64,000 bases of DNA, taken from the NCBI RefSeq assembly GCF_030294945.1, contig NZ_AP018448.1, positions 1,488,001 to 1,552,000 on the forward strand. The letters are read 5' to 3'. The notes below the pieces were generated by a model. That model was not told the DNA's origin. It did no database searches and worked only from the letters and a program-made list of their open reading frames with translations. This document shows positions 33,001 through 60,100 of this stretch, piece by piece (the first letter of the stretch is position 1; each line of letters starts with the position of its first letter). The translations under genes were made by a program, and so were the position numbers. This DNA comes from Streptomyces graminofaciens. Its GTDB lineage: Bacteria; Actinomycetota; Actinomycetes; Streptomycetales; Streptomycetaceae.

Positions 33001-36000
33001 CACCGGGCGCCGGTACGGGGGTCTCGGCGAGGGTGCCGGCGGCGTGGCGTACCCAGGGTTCGGCGGAGTCGGGGTCGTCGGGGCGGGAGTACAGCGCCAC
33101 GGCCCGGCGGCCGTCGGGGTCGGGGGCGTCCACGGTCAGCCGGAGCCGCCGCGCCTCGTCGCCCGCGAGCACCAGCGGTGCGGCCAGGGTGAGTTCCTCC
33201 ACCGTCGTGCAGCCGACGTGGGCGGCGGCGTGGGCGGCCATCTCGACGAAGGCGACGCCGGGCAGCAGTACCGTGCCGGAGACCGCGTGGTCCGCGAGCC
33301 ACGGGTGGGTGCGCGGCGAGAGGCGCCCGGTGAAGAGGACGCCGTCGCCGTCCGGCAGGTCCACGGCGGCGGTCAGGAGCGGATGTCCGGTCTCCGTCTG
33401 GCCCGCCGACTCGGGGTCCCCGGCGTGCGCGGGCACGTCGAGCCAGTAGTGGGTGCGCTGGAAGGCGTACGTCGGCAGGTCGGTGCGGCGGGCGCCGGTG
33501 CCGTCGAACGCGTGCCGCCAGTCGACGGTCACGCCGTTCGTGTGTGCCTCGCCGAGTGCCAGGAGCATCCGGTTCAGGCCGCCCTCGTCGCGGCGCAGGG
33601 TGCCCAGCACCACGGCGTCGTCCGCGCCGGCGTCGGCGGCGGTGTCGCCGATGCCGTAGGTGAGCAGCGGGTGCGGGCTGACCTCGACGAAGGTGCGGTG
33701 CCCGGCGTCGAGGAGCAGGCGGATCGCGTCGTGGAAGCGGACGGTCTGGCGGAGGTTGCGGTACCAGTAGTCGTGGGTGAGATCACCGGCGCCGATCCAG
33801 TCGGCGTCCACCGTGGACACCAGGGGTACGGCGGGGGCGCCGGGGGTGAGACCGGCCAGGTCCTCGCGCAGCCGGTCCCGTACGGTGCTGACGTCGTCGG
33901 AGTGCGAGGCGTAGTCCACGGGGATGCGCCAGGCCATGACGCCCTCGGCGGCGAGTTCGTCGACCAGGGCCCCGACCTCGTCGCCGGGTCCGGCGACGAC
34001 CAGCACCCGGGGGCCGTTGACGGCGGCGACCGTGACCTTGCCCGAGCGGCGCTCCAGGTACGGGGCGAGTTCGGCCTGCGAGAGCACGACGGTGGCCATG
34101 CCGCCGCCACCGGAGAGTCCGGCCAGGGCCCGGCTGCGCAGCGCCACCACCCGGGCCGCGTCCTCCAGCGTGAGGGCGCCCGCGACGCAGGCGGCGGCGA
34201 CCTCGCCCTGGCTGTGCCCGACGACCGCGGCGGGCTCGACGCCGTACGACCGCCAGAGCGCCGCCAAGGACACCATCACGGAGAACAGGACGGGTTGGAG
34301 GACGTCCACCCGGTCCAGCGTCGGTGCGCCCGGCGCGCCGCGCAGCACTGCCGTGACCGACCAGTCGAGGTGCGGGGCGAGCGCGTGTTCGCAGTCCGCG
34401 ATCCGGGCGGCGAACTCCGTCGACTCGTCGAGGAGTTCCGCGGCCATGCCGGGCCACTGGGAGCCGAGGCCGGGGAAGACGAATACGGCCTTGCGCCCGG
34501 GTTGGGCGCGGGCGGTGACGACCGCCGGGTCGGGCCGTCCGGCGGCCAGCGCGGCCAGGCCGGACAGCAGGGCGGGGCGGTCGTCGCCGACGACGACGGC
34601 GCGGTCGGCGAACCGGGACCGGCCGGTGGCCAGCGAGAGGCCGACGTCCAGGGGGCGTGCCTGCGGAGTGTCCGTCAGATGGGTGTGGAGGGCTGCGGCC
34701 TGGGCGCGCAGCGCCGTCTCGCCCTTGGCGGAGAGCAGCCAGGCGACGGGGTTGGGGGCTTCGGCTTCGACCGCCGCGTCCTCGACCGCCACGTCCTCGA
34801 CATCCGCGCGCTCGACGTCCGCGAGTGCCTCCGTTTCGGCGGGCGGCGCCTCCAGGACCGCGTGGGCGTTCGTGCCGCTGGCGCCGAAGGAGGAGACGCC
34901 GGCGCGGCGCGGGTGGTCGTTGGCCGGCCAGGGCGTGGCAGTGGTGAGCAGTTCGATGTCGCCCTCGGTCCAGTCCACCTGGGGGGTGGGCCGGTCGATG
35001 TGCAGGGTGCGGGGCAGCACGCCGTGGCGCATCGCGAGCACCATCTTCATGATGCCGCCGACCCCGGCCGCGGCCTGGGTGTGGGTGAGGTTGGACTTCA
35101 GCGAGCCGAGCAGCAGCGGCCGGTCCGCAGGGCGGTTCTGGCCGTAGGTGGCCAGCAGTGCCTGCGCCTCGATGGGGTCGCCCAGGCGGGTGCCGGTGCC
35201 GTGTGCCTCCACCGCGTCGACCTCGGCGGGCGAGAGGCCCGCTGCGGCCAGGGCCTGCTGGATCACCCGTTGCTGGGAGGGGCCGTTGGGCGCGGTCATG
35301 CCGTTGCTGGCGCCGTCCTGGTTGACCGCCGAGCCGCGGACCAGTGCCAGCACGGGGTGGCCGTTGCGGCGGGCGTCCGACAGTCGCTCCAGGAGCAGGA
35401 CGCCGACGCCTTCGCCGAACCCGGCGCCGTCGGCCGCCGCGGCGAACGACTTGCTGCGGCCGTCGGGTGCGAGGCCGCGCTGGCGGCTGAACCCGACGTA
35501 CAGGCTCGGTGTGGACATCACCGTGACACCGCCCGCCAGGGCGAGGGTGATCTCCCCCGCCCGCAGCGCCTGGCAGGCCAGATGGAGGGCGACCAGCGAC
35601 GACGAGCACGCGGTGTCGATCGTGACGGCCGGGCCCTCCAGGCCGAGGGTGTACGCGATCCGGCCGGTGACCACGCTGGGCACGGTGCCGGTGCCGATGA
35701 ACGCCTCGACGTCCTCCGGCATCCGGGTCAGCCGGGCGCCGTACTCGTTGTACATGACGCCCGCGTAGACGCCGGTGCGGCTGCCGCGCAGGGACAGCGG
35801 GTCGATGCCGCCGCGTTCGACGGCCTCCCAGCAGGTCTCCAGGAGCAGCCGCTGCTGGGGGTCCATGGCCAGCGCCTCGCGGGGCGAGATCCCGAAGAAG
35901 CCGGCGTCGAAGCCGCAGGCGTCGTGCAGGAAGCCGCCCTCCCGGGTGTAGGAGGTGCCCGGGGTGTCCGGGTCGGGGTCGTACAGGTCGGCGACGTCCC

Positions 36001-36220
36001 AGCCCCGGTCGGCGGGGAACTCGCTGACGGCGTCGCGTTCCTCTGCGAGCAGCCGCCACAGGTCCTCCGGGGTGCGGACCCCGCCCGGGTAGCGGCAGCT
36101 CATCGCGACGATGGCGACCGGTTCCCGGGACTCGTCGCGCAGCCGTACGTTCTCGCCGCGCAGCCGCTCGTTCTCCAGCAGGGAGGCGCGCAGCGCCTCG
36201 ACCACCTTGTCCGTGGACAT
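30011..36220 (-). CDS. Type I modular PKS, terminal module KS-AT-DH-KR-ACP-TE (ConF-like, module 13)
   Basis: A 2069-residue single-module PKS that adds the last extender and releases the macrolactone. N-terminal docking helix 1-35 ([20 protein letters not shown]). KS about 38-460, with DTACSSS near 204 and VEAHGTGT; its third block reads [10 protein letters not shown], with Thr in place of the usual Gly. AT about 560-880: GHSQG near 667, YASH near 771 and [13 protein letters not shown], suiting a branched and probably methoxymalonyl extender. DH near 979 with [10 protein letters not shown] and DAALQ. KR near 1422 (TGGAGTLG), B-type by LDD and no Trp, Tyr in [10 protein letters not shown] Ser near 1726 (GFDSL). 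TE about 1790-2069 with GSSSGG and GNHWSM. DH-KR gives the C2=C3 olefin of a 2-methoxy-dienoate. ATG at 36220 has GAGGAG upstream. Confidence 0.96.
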   Translation of the reverse strand: MSTDKVVEALRASLLENERLRGENVRLRDESREPVAIVAMSCRYPGGVRTPEDLWRLLAEERDAVSEFPADRGWDVADLYDPDPDTPGTSYTREGGFLHDACGFDAGFFGISPREALAMDPQQRLLLETCWEAVERGGIDPLSLRGSRTGVYAGVMYNEYGARLTRMPEDVEAFIGTGTVPSVVTGRIAYTLGLEGPAVTIDTACSSSLVALHLACQALRAGEITLALAGGVTVMSTPSLYVGFSRQRGLAPDGRSKSFAAAADGAGFGEGVGVLLLERLSDARRNGHPVLALVRGSAVNQDGASNGMTAPNGPSQQRVIQQALAAAGLSPAEVDAVEAHGTGTRLGDPIEAQALLATYGQNRPADRPLLLGSLKSNLTHTQAAAGVGGIMKMVLAMRHGVLPRTLHIDRPTPQVDWTEGDIELLTTATPWPANDHPRRAGVSSFGASGTNAHAVLEAPPAETEALADVERADVEDVAVEDAAVEAEAPNPVAWLLSAKGETALRAQAAALHTHLTDTPQARPLDVGLSLATGRSRFADRAVVVGDDRPALLSGLAALAAGRPDPAVVTARAQPGRKAVFVFPGLGSQWPGMAAELLDESTEFAARIADCEHALAPHLDWSVTAVLRGAPGAPTLDRVDVLQPVLFSVMVSLAALWRSYGVEPAAVVGHSQGEVAAACVAGALTLEDAARVVALRSRALAGLSGGGGMATVVLSQAELAPYLERRSGKVTVAAVNGPRVLVVAGPGDEVGALVDELAAEGVMAWRIPVDYASHSDDVSTVRDRLREDLAGLTPGAPAVPLVSTVDADWIGAGDLTHDYWYRNLRQTVRFHDAIRLLLDAGHRTFVEVSPHPLLTYGIGDTAADAGADDAVVLGTLRRDEGGLNRMLLALGEAHTNGVTVDWRHAFDGTGARRTDLPTYAFQRTHYWLDVPAHAGDPESAGQTETGHPLLTAAVDLPDGDGVLFTGRLSPRTHPWLADHAVSGTVLLPGVAFVEMAAHAAAHVGCTTVEELTLAAPLVLAGDEARRLRLTVDAPDPDGRRAVALYSRPDDPDSAEPWVRHAAGTLAETPVPAPGDPGRWPPGDGAERLDLDSLYADFEAAGVHYGPLFQGLRAAWRIGAEIHAEVALPESAPGTRESGFAVHPALLDAALQTVALRPDGTDPDRTGGVPLPFSWHDVTVAPAADPVLRVVLAPGEQGGDAVSVRVTDRTGRPVVTVGALTLRAAAGAPAASERSLFRLDWTPLPATEPSTGTWATLGASDGDLLPAGFRADRRTDLADVPTTSDAVLALCPPAEGSGPEAARAALGTALDLLQRWLAAPEFADTPLVLLTRGAVDLDGTEADLSGAAVWGLLRTAQLEHPGRFVLLDTDGGDGLEAALATALAEDEPQLALRDGTLYAPRLVRPPLAPDRAPAFDPDGTVLITGGAGTLGGLVARHLVTTHGVRHLLLLGRRGTATEGIAGLTDELSAAGAQVTVAACDVADREMLADALAAIPPEHPLRAVVHTAGVLDDGLLESLTPQRLSAVLRPKADGAWNLHELTRDHDLTAFVLFSSSAGVFGSPGQSAYAAANAFTDALAAARHRAGLPGTSLAWGLWEQRTALTADLSDTDLRRMARGGVRALSTEEGLALFDAALAGDDPVLAPVGLDLRAQRGGPVPHLLRSLIRTPAARRRGSDPDASLRPRLAAASETEQGEILLRLVRTHAAEVLGHSDPDALSPSDAFLETGFDSLTAVELRNRLSAALDLRLRPTAVLDSGTPARLAEHLRAELARSSAPGTGQSAGEPPHDPVSALFRQACEVGRIHEGIQILQQAAKLRPDFGSGADLLRSSGRRPELLRLHVRDDAPELVCFASVVALGGAHQYSRFASAFEGRFGVSALDAPGFAPDEPLPADMSALLDFQTEVLLRRLGDRPKVLLGSSSGGTLAHAAAARLEALGAGPAAVVLLDTYLSDDEAMTQFDDVLVSGMFEREDRAAPMDGTRLTAMGRYFQLLDDWTPPPVKAPVLLVRASQPLAEPAPDSGIDWRASWQSAHSVLDVPGNHWSMMEQHLKTTVQAVTGWLDSAVPEFPRSH

Positions 36221-36256
36221 TCCTCTCCTCACATCCCGTTCCGGGCCGTTGCGCGG

Positions 36257-51127
<14,871 letters not shown>

Positions 51128-51176
51128 TGTGCATCCTCGCCTTCTCCTGGAAACGGACGTACATGGATCCGGGGCG

Positions 51177-54100
51177 TCACGAGATGCCCAGCTGGTTGTC
51201 GATGAGGTCGAAAATCTCGTCGTGCGTGGCGGACTCGATGTGGTCCGCGGTGACCTGGCCGCCGTTCTGTCCGGCGGGTTCGGTGGCTTCCAGGCGGGCC
51301 AGCACCTCGCGCAGCCGCTGGGAGAGCCGGTCCCGGTCGGGGGCGTCCGGCGCGAGGCCGGCGACCAGTTCCGCGAACCGGTCCAGTTCCGCGAGCGGCG
51401 CGACAGCCCTGGCCGGGCGCTGCCGGCCGGTGGTGGTCGCGAGGTGGCGGGCCAGTACGTCGGGGGTCGGGTGGTCGAAGACCATGCCCGCGGGCAGCCG
51501 TACGCCGGTCGCGGACGACAGCCGGTTGCGCAGCTCGACGCCGGTGAGGGAGTCGAAGCCGAGTTCCTTGAACGCCCGGGTGGGCTGGACCAGTTCGGGC
51601 GAGGGGTGGCCGAGGACGGCCGCCGCGTGCCCGCGGACCAGGTCCAGCAGCGCGCGGTGGGCGTCCGCCTCGGACAGCCGGGCGAGCCGGTCCGCGAGGC
51701 CCGCGGCCTCCCCGCCGCCGTCGCCGTTCGCCGCGGCGGCCCGTCGGCGCGGAGCCCGGACCAGGCCGCTGAGCAGCGCCGGTACGTCCTGTCCGCCGCC
51801 GGCGCGCAACGCGGCGGTGTCCAGCCGCGCGGCCAGCAGATAGGCGTCCTCGGAGAGGAGGGCCGCGTCGAACAGGGCCAGCCCTTCCGCCGAGGCCAGC
51901 GGGGTGACACCGCTGCGGTTCATGCGCCGCAGGTCCACCTCGCCGAGGTGGCCGGTCATGCCGCTGCGTTCCTCCCACATGCCCCAGCCGATGGACAGTC
52001 CCGGCAGGCCCTCGGCGCGGCGGCGCTCGGCGAGCGCGTCCAGGGCCGCGTTGGCCGCCGCGTAGTTGGCCTGGCCTCCGCCGCCGAGCAGGGCGGCGGC
52101 GGAGGAGAACAGGACGAAGGCGGCCGGGTCGTGGTCCCGGGTCAGCTCGTGCAGGTTGACCGCCGCGTCCGTCTTCGGGCGCAGTACGCGCTCCAGCTGG
52201 TCGGCGGTGAGGGAGGAGACCACGGCGTCGTCGAGGAGTCCGGCGGCGTGTACGACGGCCGTCAGCGGACGCCGTACGCCGGCCAGGACCTCGGCGAGCC
52301 GGTCGCGGTCGGCGGCGTCGCAGGCGACGACGCTCACCTCGGCGCCCAGCGCGGCCAGTTCGTCGCGCAGCTCGACCGCGCCCGGGGCCTCCGGCCCGCT
52401 GCGGCTGGTCAGCAGCAGGTGCCGTATCCCGTGTTCGGTGACGAGGTGACGGGCCACCAGTCGGCCGAGGGTGCCGGTGCCGCCGGTGATGAGGGCGGTG
52501 CCGTCGGGGTCGAGGGTGGTGGGCGGCAGGAGCACGTTCTTGCCGGTGTGCCGGGCCTGGCCGACGTACCGGAACGCCTCGGGGGCCCGGCGTACGTCCC
52601 AGCAGGTGAGCGGCAGCGGGGTGAGGGCGCCCTGCCGGAACAGGTCGAGTATCAGGTCGAGCGTCTCCGCGACGCGCTCCGGGCCCGCCTCCGCCAGGTC
52701 GTACGCCCGGTAGCGGACCCCAGGGTGGGCGGCCGCCACGGAGTCGGCGTCGCGGATGTCGGTCTTGCCCATCTCCAGGAACCGCCCGCCGCGCGGCAGC
52801 AGCCGCAGGGAGGCGTCGACGAACTCCCGTGCCAGACAGTCGAGTACGACATCGGCGCCGCGTCCGTCGGTCGCGTCGAGGAAGCGGTCGGCGAAGTCCA
52901 GGGTTCGGGAGGAGGCGATGTGGGCGTCGTCGAGGCCGAGGCCGCGCAGGACGTCCCACTTGCCGGGGCTCGCGGTGCCGTACACCTCGGCCCCGGCGTG
53001 CCGGGCGAGCTGGACGGCGGCCATGCCGACACCGCCGGCCGCGGAGTGCACCACGACCGTCTCCCCCGCCTCCAGGCCGCCGAGGTCGAACAGGCCGTAG
53101 TGGGCGGTGAGGAAGGCGATGGGCACAGCGGCGGCCTGGGCGTAGGACCAGCCGGGCGGGATCGGGGCGAGGGTTCGTCGGTCGGCGACCGCGACGGGGC
53201 CGAAGGCGCCGCCGAAGATGCCGAACACCCGGTCGCCGGGGGCGAGATCGGTCACTCCTGGGCCGGTCTCCAGGACGGTGCCCGCTCCTTCGCTGCCAAG
53301 GATCCGCTGGTCGGGGGCGAGGCCGAGGCTGACCGCGATGTCCCGGAAGTTCAGACCGGCGGCGCGGACGGCCACTCGGACCTCGCCGGGGGCCAAGGGG
53401 GCGCTCGCCTCCGGGGAGGGCACGAGCGCGAGGCCGTCGAGGCTGCCGTCCCCGGTGGTGTCCAGCCGCCAGGCCGCTTCGCCGGGCGGCGGTGTGAGCG
53501 TCCCGGACCGGCCTGCCTTGGCCAGCCGGGGCACGAGGGGGCTTCCGGCGCGTACGGCGAACTGCGGCTCCCGCGCGGCGAGGGCCCAGCCGAGCACGCG
53601 GGGCAGTGAGTCCGCCGACCCGGCGGTGTCGTCCAGGTCCAGCAGGACGAAACGGTCCGGGTGTTCGGTCTGCGCGGCCCGGACCAGGCCCCAGGCGGCG
53701 GCCTGCGCCGGGTCGGCCGGGTGGCCGCCGGGCCCGGTCGCGACCGCGTTCCGGGTGACGACCACGAGGGGGGCGTCGCCGGAGCGGATGTCCGACGGCC
53801 ACCGCTGGACGACATCGAGGGTGGCGGCGGCGGTGTTTCGGATGCGGGCGGCCTCGTCGGGGCCGATGTCGGCGGGGCAGGTCCAGACGACCGCTGTGGG
53901 CGCGCCGGAGCCGGAGTGGTCGTAGTCCACCCAGCCGGTGAGCGGGGCGGTGTTCTCGGCGCCGCCGGGGGCGGGGGTCCAGTCCAGGCGGTACAGCCCG
54001 TCCCGGCCCGCCACGGCCGCGGCGAGCAGGTTCGCGGCCAGCGGGCGCAGGACCAGTGAGTCGGCGGACAGGACCGGCTGCCCGGTCGGGTCCCAGGCGT

Positions 54101-57100
54101 CCAGGCTCACCGCGTCGGGGCCGGCCGGGCCGATCCGGATCCGCAGGGCGGACGCACCGGCGGCGTGGGCGGTGACGCCGTTCCAGGAGAAGGGCAGCCG
54201 GGCCGGGCCTGGCCGGTCGTCGAGCAGGGCGGACGCCTGGAGGGCGGCGTCCAGCAGGGCCGGGTGGACGAGATAGCCGGCGCTGTCCGACTGCCGTTCG
54301 AGCGCGACCTCGGCGTAGACATCGGTGCCGTTGCGCCAGGCGGCGCGCAGCCCCTGGAATGCGGGGCCGTAGCGGTAACCGGCCTCGGCGAAGCGGTCGT
54401 ACACGCCGTCCAGGTCGACCGGCTCGGTGCCGGCCGGCGGCCAGGCGGCGGGCGCGGGCTGGCCGTCGGCGCGGTCGCCGGGTGCCAGGGTTCCGGTGGC
54501 GTGCGGGGTCCAGTCCGCGCCGGGATCGGTCTCGGCCCGGGAGTACAGGCCGAGGGAGCGCCGGCCGCTGTCGTCGGGCGGTCCGACGCGGAGCTGGACG
54601 TGGACGCCGTCCCGTTCGGGGAGGATCAGCGGGGCCTGGAGGGTCAGTTCGTCGACCAGGGCGCTGTCGGCCTCGTCGGCGGCGCGCAGGGCGAGTTCCA
54701 GGAAGGCGGTGCCGGGCAGCAGGTTCGTCCCGGAGACGACGTGGTCGGCCAGCCACGGGTGCGTCCTGGCCGACAGCCGCCCGGTGAGCAACTGCTCCCC
54801 CGAGTCGGCCAGATCGACGGCGGCACCCAGCAGCGGGTGGTCCGTGGCGCCCAGCCCGGCGGCGGCCACGTCACCGGTGCGGACCGGGGCGTCGAGCCAG
54901 TAGCGGGTGCGCTGGAAGGCGTACGTGGGGAGGTCCACCTGCCGGGATCCCGTGGCCGCCTGCCGGGATGCCCTGCTCGTGCGGCCGAGGGCCGCGGGCC
55001 AGTCCACGGGCACGCCCTGGACGTGCGCCTCGCCCAGCGAGAGCAGCAGCCGGTCCTGGCCTCCGTCGTCGCGGCGCAGGGAGCCGACGACCACGCCCGT
55101 GGACTCGGTGTCCTCCAGCACCTCCTGGACGGCCGGGGCGAGCACGGGGTGCGGGCTCGACTCGACGAAGGTGGTGAATCCGGCGCCGGTCAGGGCCCGT
55201 ACGGCGGGCTCGAACTCGACGGTGTTGCGCAGATTGCGGAACCAGTAGTCCGCGGTGAGTTCGGGCCCCTCGATCCAGTCGGCCTCCAGGGTGGAGAACA
55301 TCCGGGTGCCGACCGTGATGGGGGTGATGTCGGCGAGAACGCCGACCAGTTCCTCCCGGAGGGGGTCCATGCCGGCGGAGTGGGACGCGTAGTCGACCTC
55401 GATGCGCCGGGCGCGTACGCCGTCCTTCTCGCAGGAGGCGAGGAGTTCCGCCAGGGCCACGGTCTCGCCGGCGACCACGGTGGAGCGCGGGCCGTTCACC
55501 GCGGCGACCGAGATCTTCTCGCCCCAGGGAGCCAGCAGTTCGCGGGTGCGGTCGGCGGGCAGTGCCACCGAGGCCATGCCGCCGTGCCCGGCGACGGCCC
55601 GCAGCAGCTTGCTGCGCAGGGCGACGACCCTGGCGCCGTCCTCCAGCGACAGCGCTCCGGCGACGACGGCGGCGGCGATCTCGCCCTGGCTGTGGCCCAG
55701 TACGGCGTCCGGCTCCACGCCGTACGACCGCCAGGTCTCCGCCAGCGAGACCATCACGGCCCACAGCGCGGGCTGGACCACGTCCACCCGTTCCAGGTCC
55801 GTGGCGGAGCCCAGAACCCCGGTCAGGGACCAGTCGACGTGCGGGGCGAGGGCGCGTTCGCAGGCGGCCATGCGGGCGGCGAAGACCGGTGAGAAGTCGA
55901 GCAGTTCGAGTGCCATGCCGGTCCACTGGGCGCCCTGGCCGGGGAAGACGAACACGGTGCGGCCGACGGCGGTCGCGGTGCCCCGGGTGACGGTGGCGAG
56001 TGGTGCGTCGGCCGCGAGGGCCCGCAGGCCGGCGGTCAGTTGCTCGCGGTCGCCGACCAGGACGGCTCGGTGGTCGTGCCGGGTGCGGGTGGTGGCGAGG
56101 GCGAGGCCGATGGCGGCGGCGCCGTGGCCGGGGTGGGCGTCGGCGTGGTCGGCGAGCCGTTCGGCCTGGGCGCGCAGTGCCTCGGGGGTGTGGCCGGAGA
56201 GGACCCAGGGGACGGGGACCCGTCCCTCGGACTCCGGCTCCGCGATGTTCTCGTCGATGTGCTCGAGCACCACGTGGGCGTTGGTGCCGCTCATGCCGAA
56301 GGAGGAGACTCCGGCGCGGCGGGGCCGGTCGGGGTCGGCGGGCCAGGACCGCTCCTCGGTCAGCAGCTCCACGGCACCCGCGGACCAGTCGACCTGCGGG
56401 GTCGGCGCGTCCACGTGCAGTGTCCGGGGCAGCACCCCGTGCCGCATCGCCTCCACCATCTTGATGACACCGCCCACTCCGGCGGCGGCCGAGGTGTGCC
56501 CGATGTTCGACTTCAACGACCCCAACCACAGCGGCTCTTCACGGTCCTGGCCGTAGGTGGCCAGCACCGCCTGCGCCTCGATCGGGTCCCCGAGCCTGGT
56601 CCCGGTGCCGTGCGCCTCGACGGCGTCGACGTCACCGGGCGACAGCCGGGCGTCGGCCAGCGCCGCCCGGATCACCCGCTGCTGCGAAGGACCGTTCGGC
56701 GCGGTCAGCCCATTGCTCGCCCCGTCCTGGTTCACCGCGCTGCCACGCACCACCGCCAGTACCCGGTGGCCGTTGCGGCGGGCGTCCGACAACCGCTCCA
56801 GCAGCACCATGCCGACGCCCTCGCCGAAGCCGACGCCGTCGGCTGCCGCGGCGAAGGGCTTGGAGCGGCCGTCGGCGGCCAGGCCGCGCTGGCGGCTGAA
56901 CTCGACGAACAGTTCGGGGCTGGACATGACGGTGACGCCACCGGCCAGGGCGAGGGCGCACTCGCCGGAGCGCAGCGCGCGCACCGCGAGATGCAGGGCG
57001 ACCAGCGAGGACGAGCACGCCGTGTCGACGGTCACCGCCGGGCCCTCCAGGCCCAGGACGTAGCTGACGCGGCCGGACACGACGCTGCCCGAGTTGCCGG

Positions 57101-60100
57101 CGCCGAGGAAGCCCTCGACCTCCTCGGGGATGTGGGGCAGCAGCCGGGCGGCGTAGTCCTGGTGCATCACGCCGACGAAGACCCCGGTCGCGCTGCCGCG
57201 CAGCGTCGCCGGGTCGATGCCCGCGCGCTCCAGCGTCTCCCAGGAGGTCTCGAGGAGCAGCCGCTGCTGCGGGTCCATCGCGAGCGCCTCACGCGGCGAG
57301 ATGCCGAAGAAGCCCGCGTCGAACTCCCCGGCGTCGTACAGGAAGCCGCCCTCCCGCGCGTAGGAGGTGCCGTGGCGTTCGGTGTCGGGGTCGTAGAGGG
57401 CGTCCAGGTCCCAGCCCCGGTCGGCGGGGAAGGCGGCGATGCCGTCGGTGCCGGAGGAGACCAGGTCCCACAGGTCCTCGGGCGAGCGGACTCCGCCGGG
57501 GTAGCGGCAGCCCATGGCGACGACGGCGATCGGGTCCTCGTCGGTCGCCGTGCCGCCGCCGGTGGCGGCCGGGCCGGCGGTCGCCGGGCGGCCGGTGTCC
57601 GCGCCGAGCAGTTCGCCGCCGAGGTGGGCGGCGAGGACCTCGGGGGTCGGGTGGTCGAAGACGAGGGTGGCGGGCAGCCGCAGCCCGGTGGCGTTGCCGA
57701 GGCGGTTGCGGAGGTCGACGGCGGCCAGCGAGTCGAAGCCGAGGTCCCGGAAGGCGCGGCCCGCCTCGACGGCCTCGGGCGTCGGGTGGCCGAGTACGGC
57801 GGCGACCTGACCGCGCACCAGGTCGAGGAGTTCGCGGCGGCGGGCGGGGGCGTCCAGGGCGGCGAGCCGTTCCGCCAGCGGGCTCCGGTCGTCCTCGGCA
57901 GCGGTGGTGAGGGCGGCCTGGCGGCGGGCGGGCAGCCGGACCACTCCGTGCAGCAGACGGGGTACGGGTTCGCTCGCGGCCCGGGCGCGCAGCGCGGCGG
58001 TGTCCAGCCGGAGGGCCACCAGGAGCGGTTCGTCCACGGTGAGCGCGGAGTCGAGGAGGGCGAGGCCCTGCTCGTCGGTCAGGGGCGGCAGGCCCGAGCG
58101 GGCGATACGGCGGACCTCGTCGTCGCCGAGGTGGCCGGTCATGGCGCTGCGCCGCTCCCACAGCGTCCAGGCGATGGACCGCCCGGCCAGGCCCTGTGCC
58201 CGGCGGTGGTGGGCCAGGGCGTCCAGGAAGGCGTTGGCGGCGGCGTAGTTGCCCTGCCCGGGGCCGCCGAAGGTACCGGCGGCGGAGGAGAAGAGCACGA
58301 AGGCCGCGAGGTTCATACCGGCGGTGAGCCGGTGCAGGTTGAGGGCCGCGTCGGTCTTGGGCCGTAGGACGGCGTCGACCCGCTCGGGGGTGAGGGAGGA
58401 GACCACTCCGTCGTCGAGGACTCCGGCGGAGTGCACCACGGCCGTCAGGGGGTGCCCGGCGGGTACGTCGGCCAGGACCTCGGCGAGCCGCTCCGCGTCG
58501 GCCGCGTCGCAGGCGACGACACTCGACTCCGCGCCGAGCACGGCCAGTTCGGCGCGCAACTCGTCCGCGCCGGGGGCGTCCGGGCCGCTGCGGCTGGTCA
58601 GCAGCAGACGCCGTACGCCGTGTTCGGTGACGAGGTGACGGGCGACGCGGGCGCCGAGCAGACCGGTGCCTCCGGTGATCAGGACGGTGCCCTCGGGGTC
58701 CAACGTCGGGGCCGGGTCGTCCTGTACGGGGATCCTGGCCAGCCTCGGTACGAGGACCTCGGTGCCGCGCACCGCGAACTGCGTCTCGCCGGTGGCGGTG
58801 AGCACGGCGGCCAGGGCGGCCGACAGGTCGGCGTCCGGGTCGAGGTCGACGAGGTGGAGACGGTCGGGGTGTTCGGTCTGCGCGGAGCGCACCAGCCCCC
58901 ACACCGCGCTGTGCGGCAGGTTCGGTACGTCCTCGCCGGGCCGGGCCGCGATCGCGCCCCGGGTGACCAGGACGAGGCGGGCCCCGGTGAACCGGTCGTC
59001 GGCCAGCCAGTCCTGGAGAAGTGCGAGGGCGTCGTGCACCGCGGAGCGGGTGGTGTCGGCGAGCCCCTCGGCCTGGTCGTCCGGGGCCGCGCCGAGGTCG
59101 GCGAGGACGAAGTCCGGCAGGGGTGCGTCGGCGTCCCGGAGCGCGGTGAGGTCCGCGTAGCCGGCGACCTCCAGGGTGTCGGCGGCGGGGCCCAGGATCG
59201 CCCAGGAGGCCGACGTGGGGCCGGGCACCGCGCGGACGGGCGTCCAGTCGAGACGGAAGAGGGAGTCGTGGTGGCGGCCGGCGGCCGGGGCCGTGAAGTT
59301 CCCGGCGGCGACCGGCCGCAGGGCGAGGCCGGCGACGGTCAGGACGGGCCGTCCGGCCGGGTCGAAGGCCCGCAGTGACACGGTGTCCGGTCCGGCGGGG
59401 GTGATCCGCATCCGCAGACCGGTGGCGCCCTGCGCGTGGAGGACGGCACCGGTCCAGGCGAACGGCATCCGGCCCTCGGCGGCCTCACCGAGGCCGGTCG
59501 CGTGCAGGGCGCTGTCGAGGAGCGCGGGATGCAGCCCGAACCGCGCGGCCTCGGCCTGCTGTTCCGACGGCAGGCTCGCCTCGGCGAACACCTCCTCCCC
59601 CAGCCGCCATGCCGCACGCAGCCCCTGGAAGACGGGCCCGTATCGGAAGCCGCCTTCCGCGAACCGCTCGTACAGCCCGTCCAGTTCCACCGGCTCCGCG
59701 CCCGCCGGCGGCCAGGCCGCCGACTCGCCCGGTTCCGTCTCCTCGGTGGTGGGGACCAGCAGCCCCCGGGCATGGCACGTCCACGGCACGTCGTCGGTGC
59801 CCTCCGGACGGGCGTGCAGGCTCAGCGGTCGCCGTCCGTCCCGGTCCGGGGCGCCGACGGCGAGTTGTACGGCGACGCCGCCCTCCGGGGGCAGGACGAG
59901 CGGGGCCTCCAGGGTGAGTTCCTCTACCTGGCCGCAGCCGACCTGGTCGCCCGCACGCACGGCCAGCTCCAGGAAGGCGGTGCCGGGCAGCAGGGCGGCG
60001 TCGCGCACGGCGTGGTCGGCGAGCCAGGGGTGGGTGCGGGTGGAGAGGCGGCCGGTGAGGAGCAGGCCGTCCCCGTCGGCGAGGGCGACGACCGCGCCGA

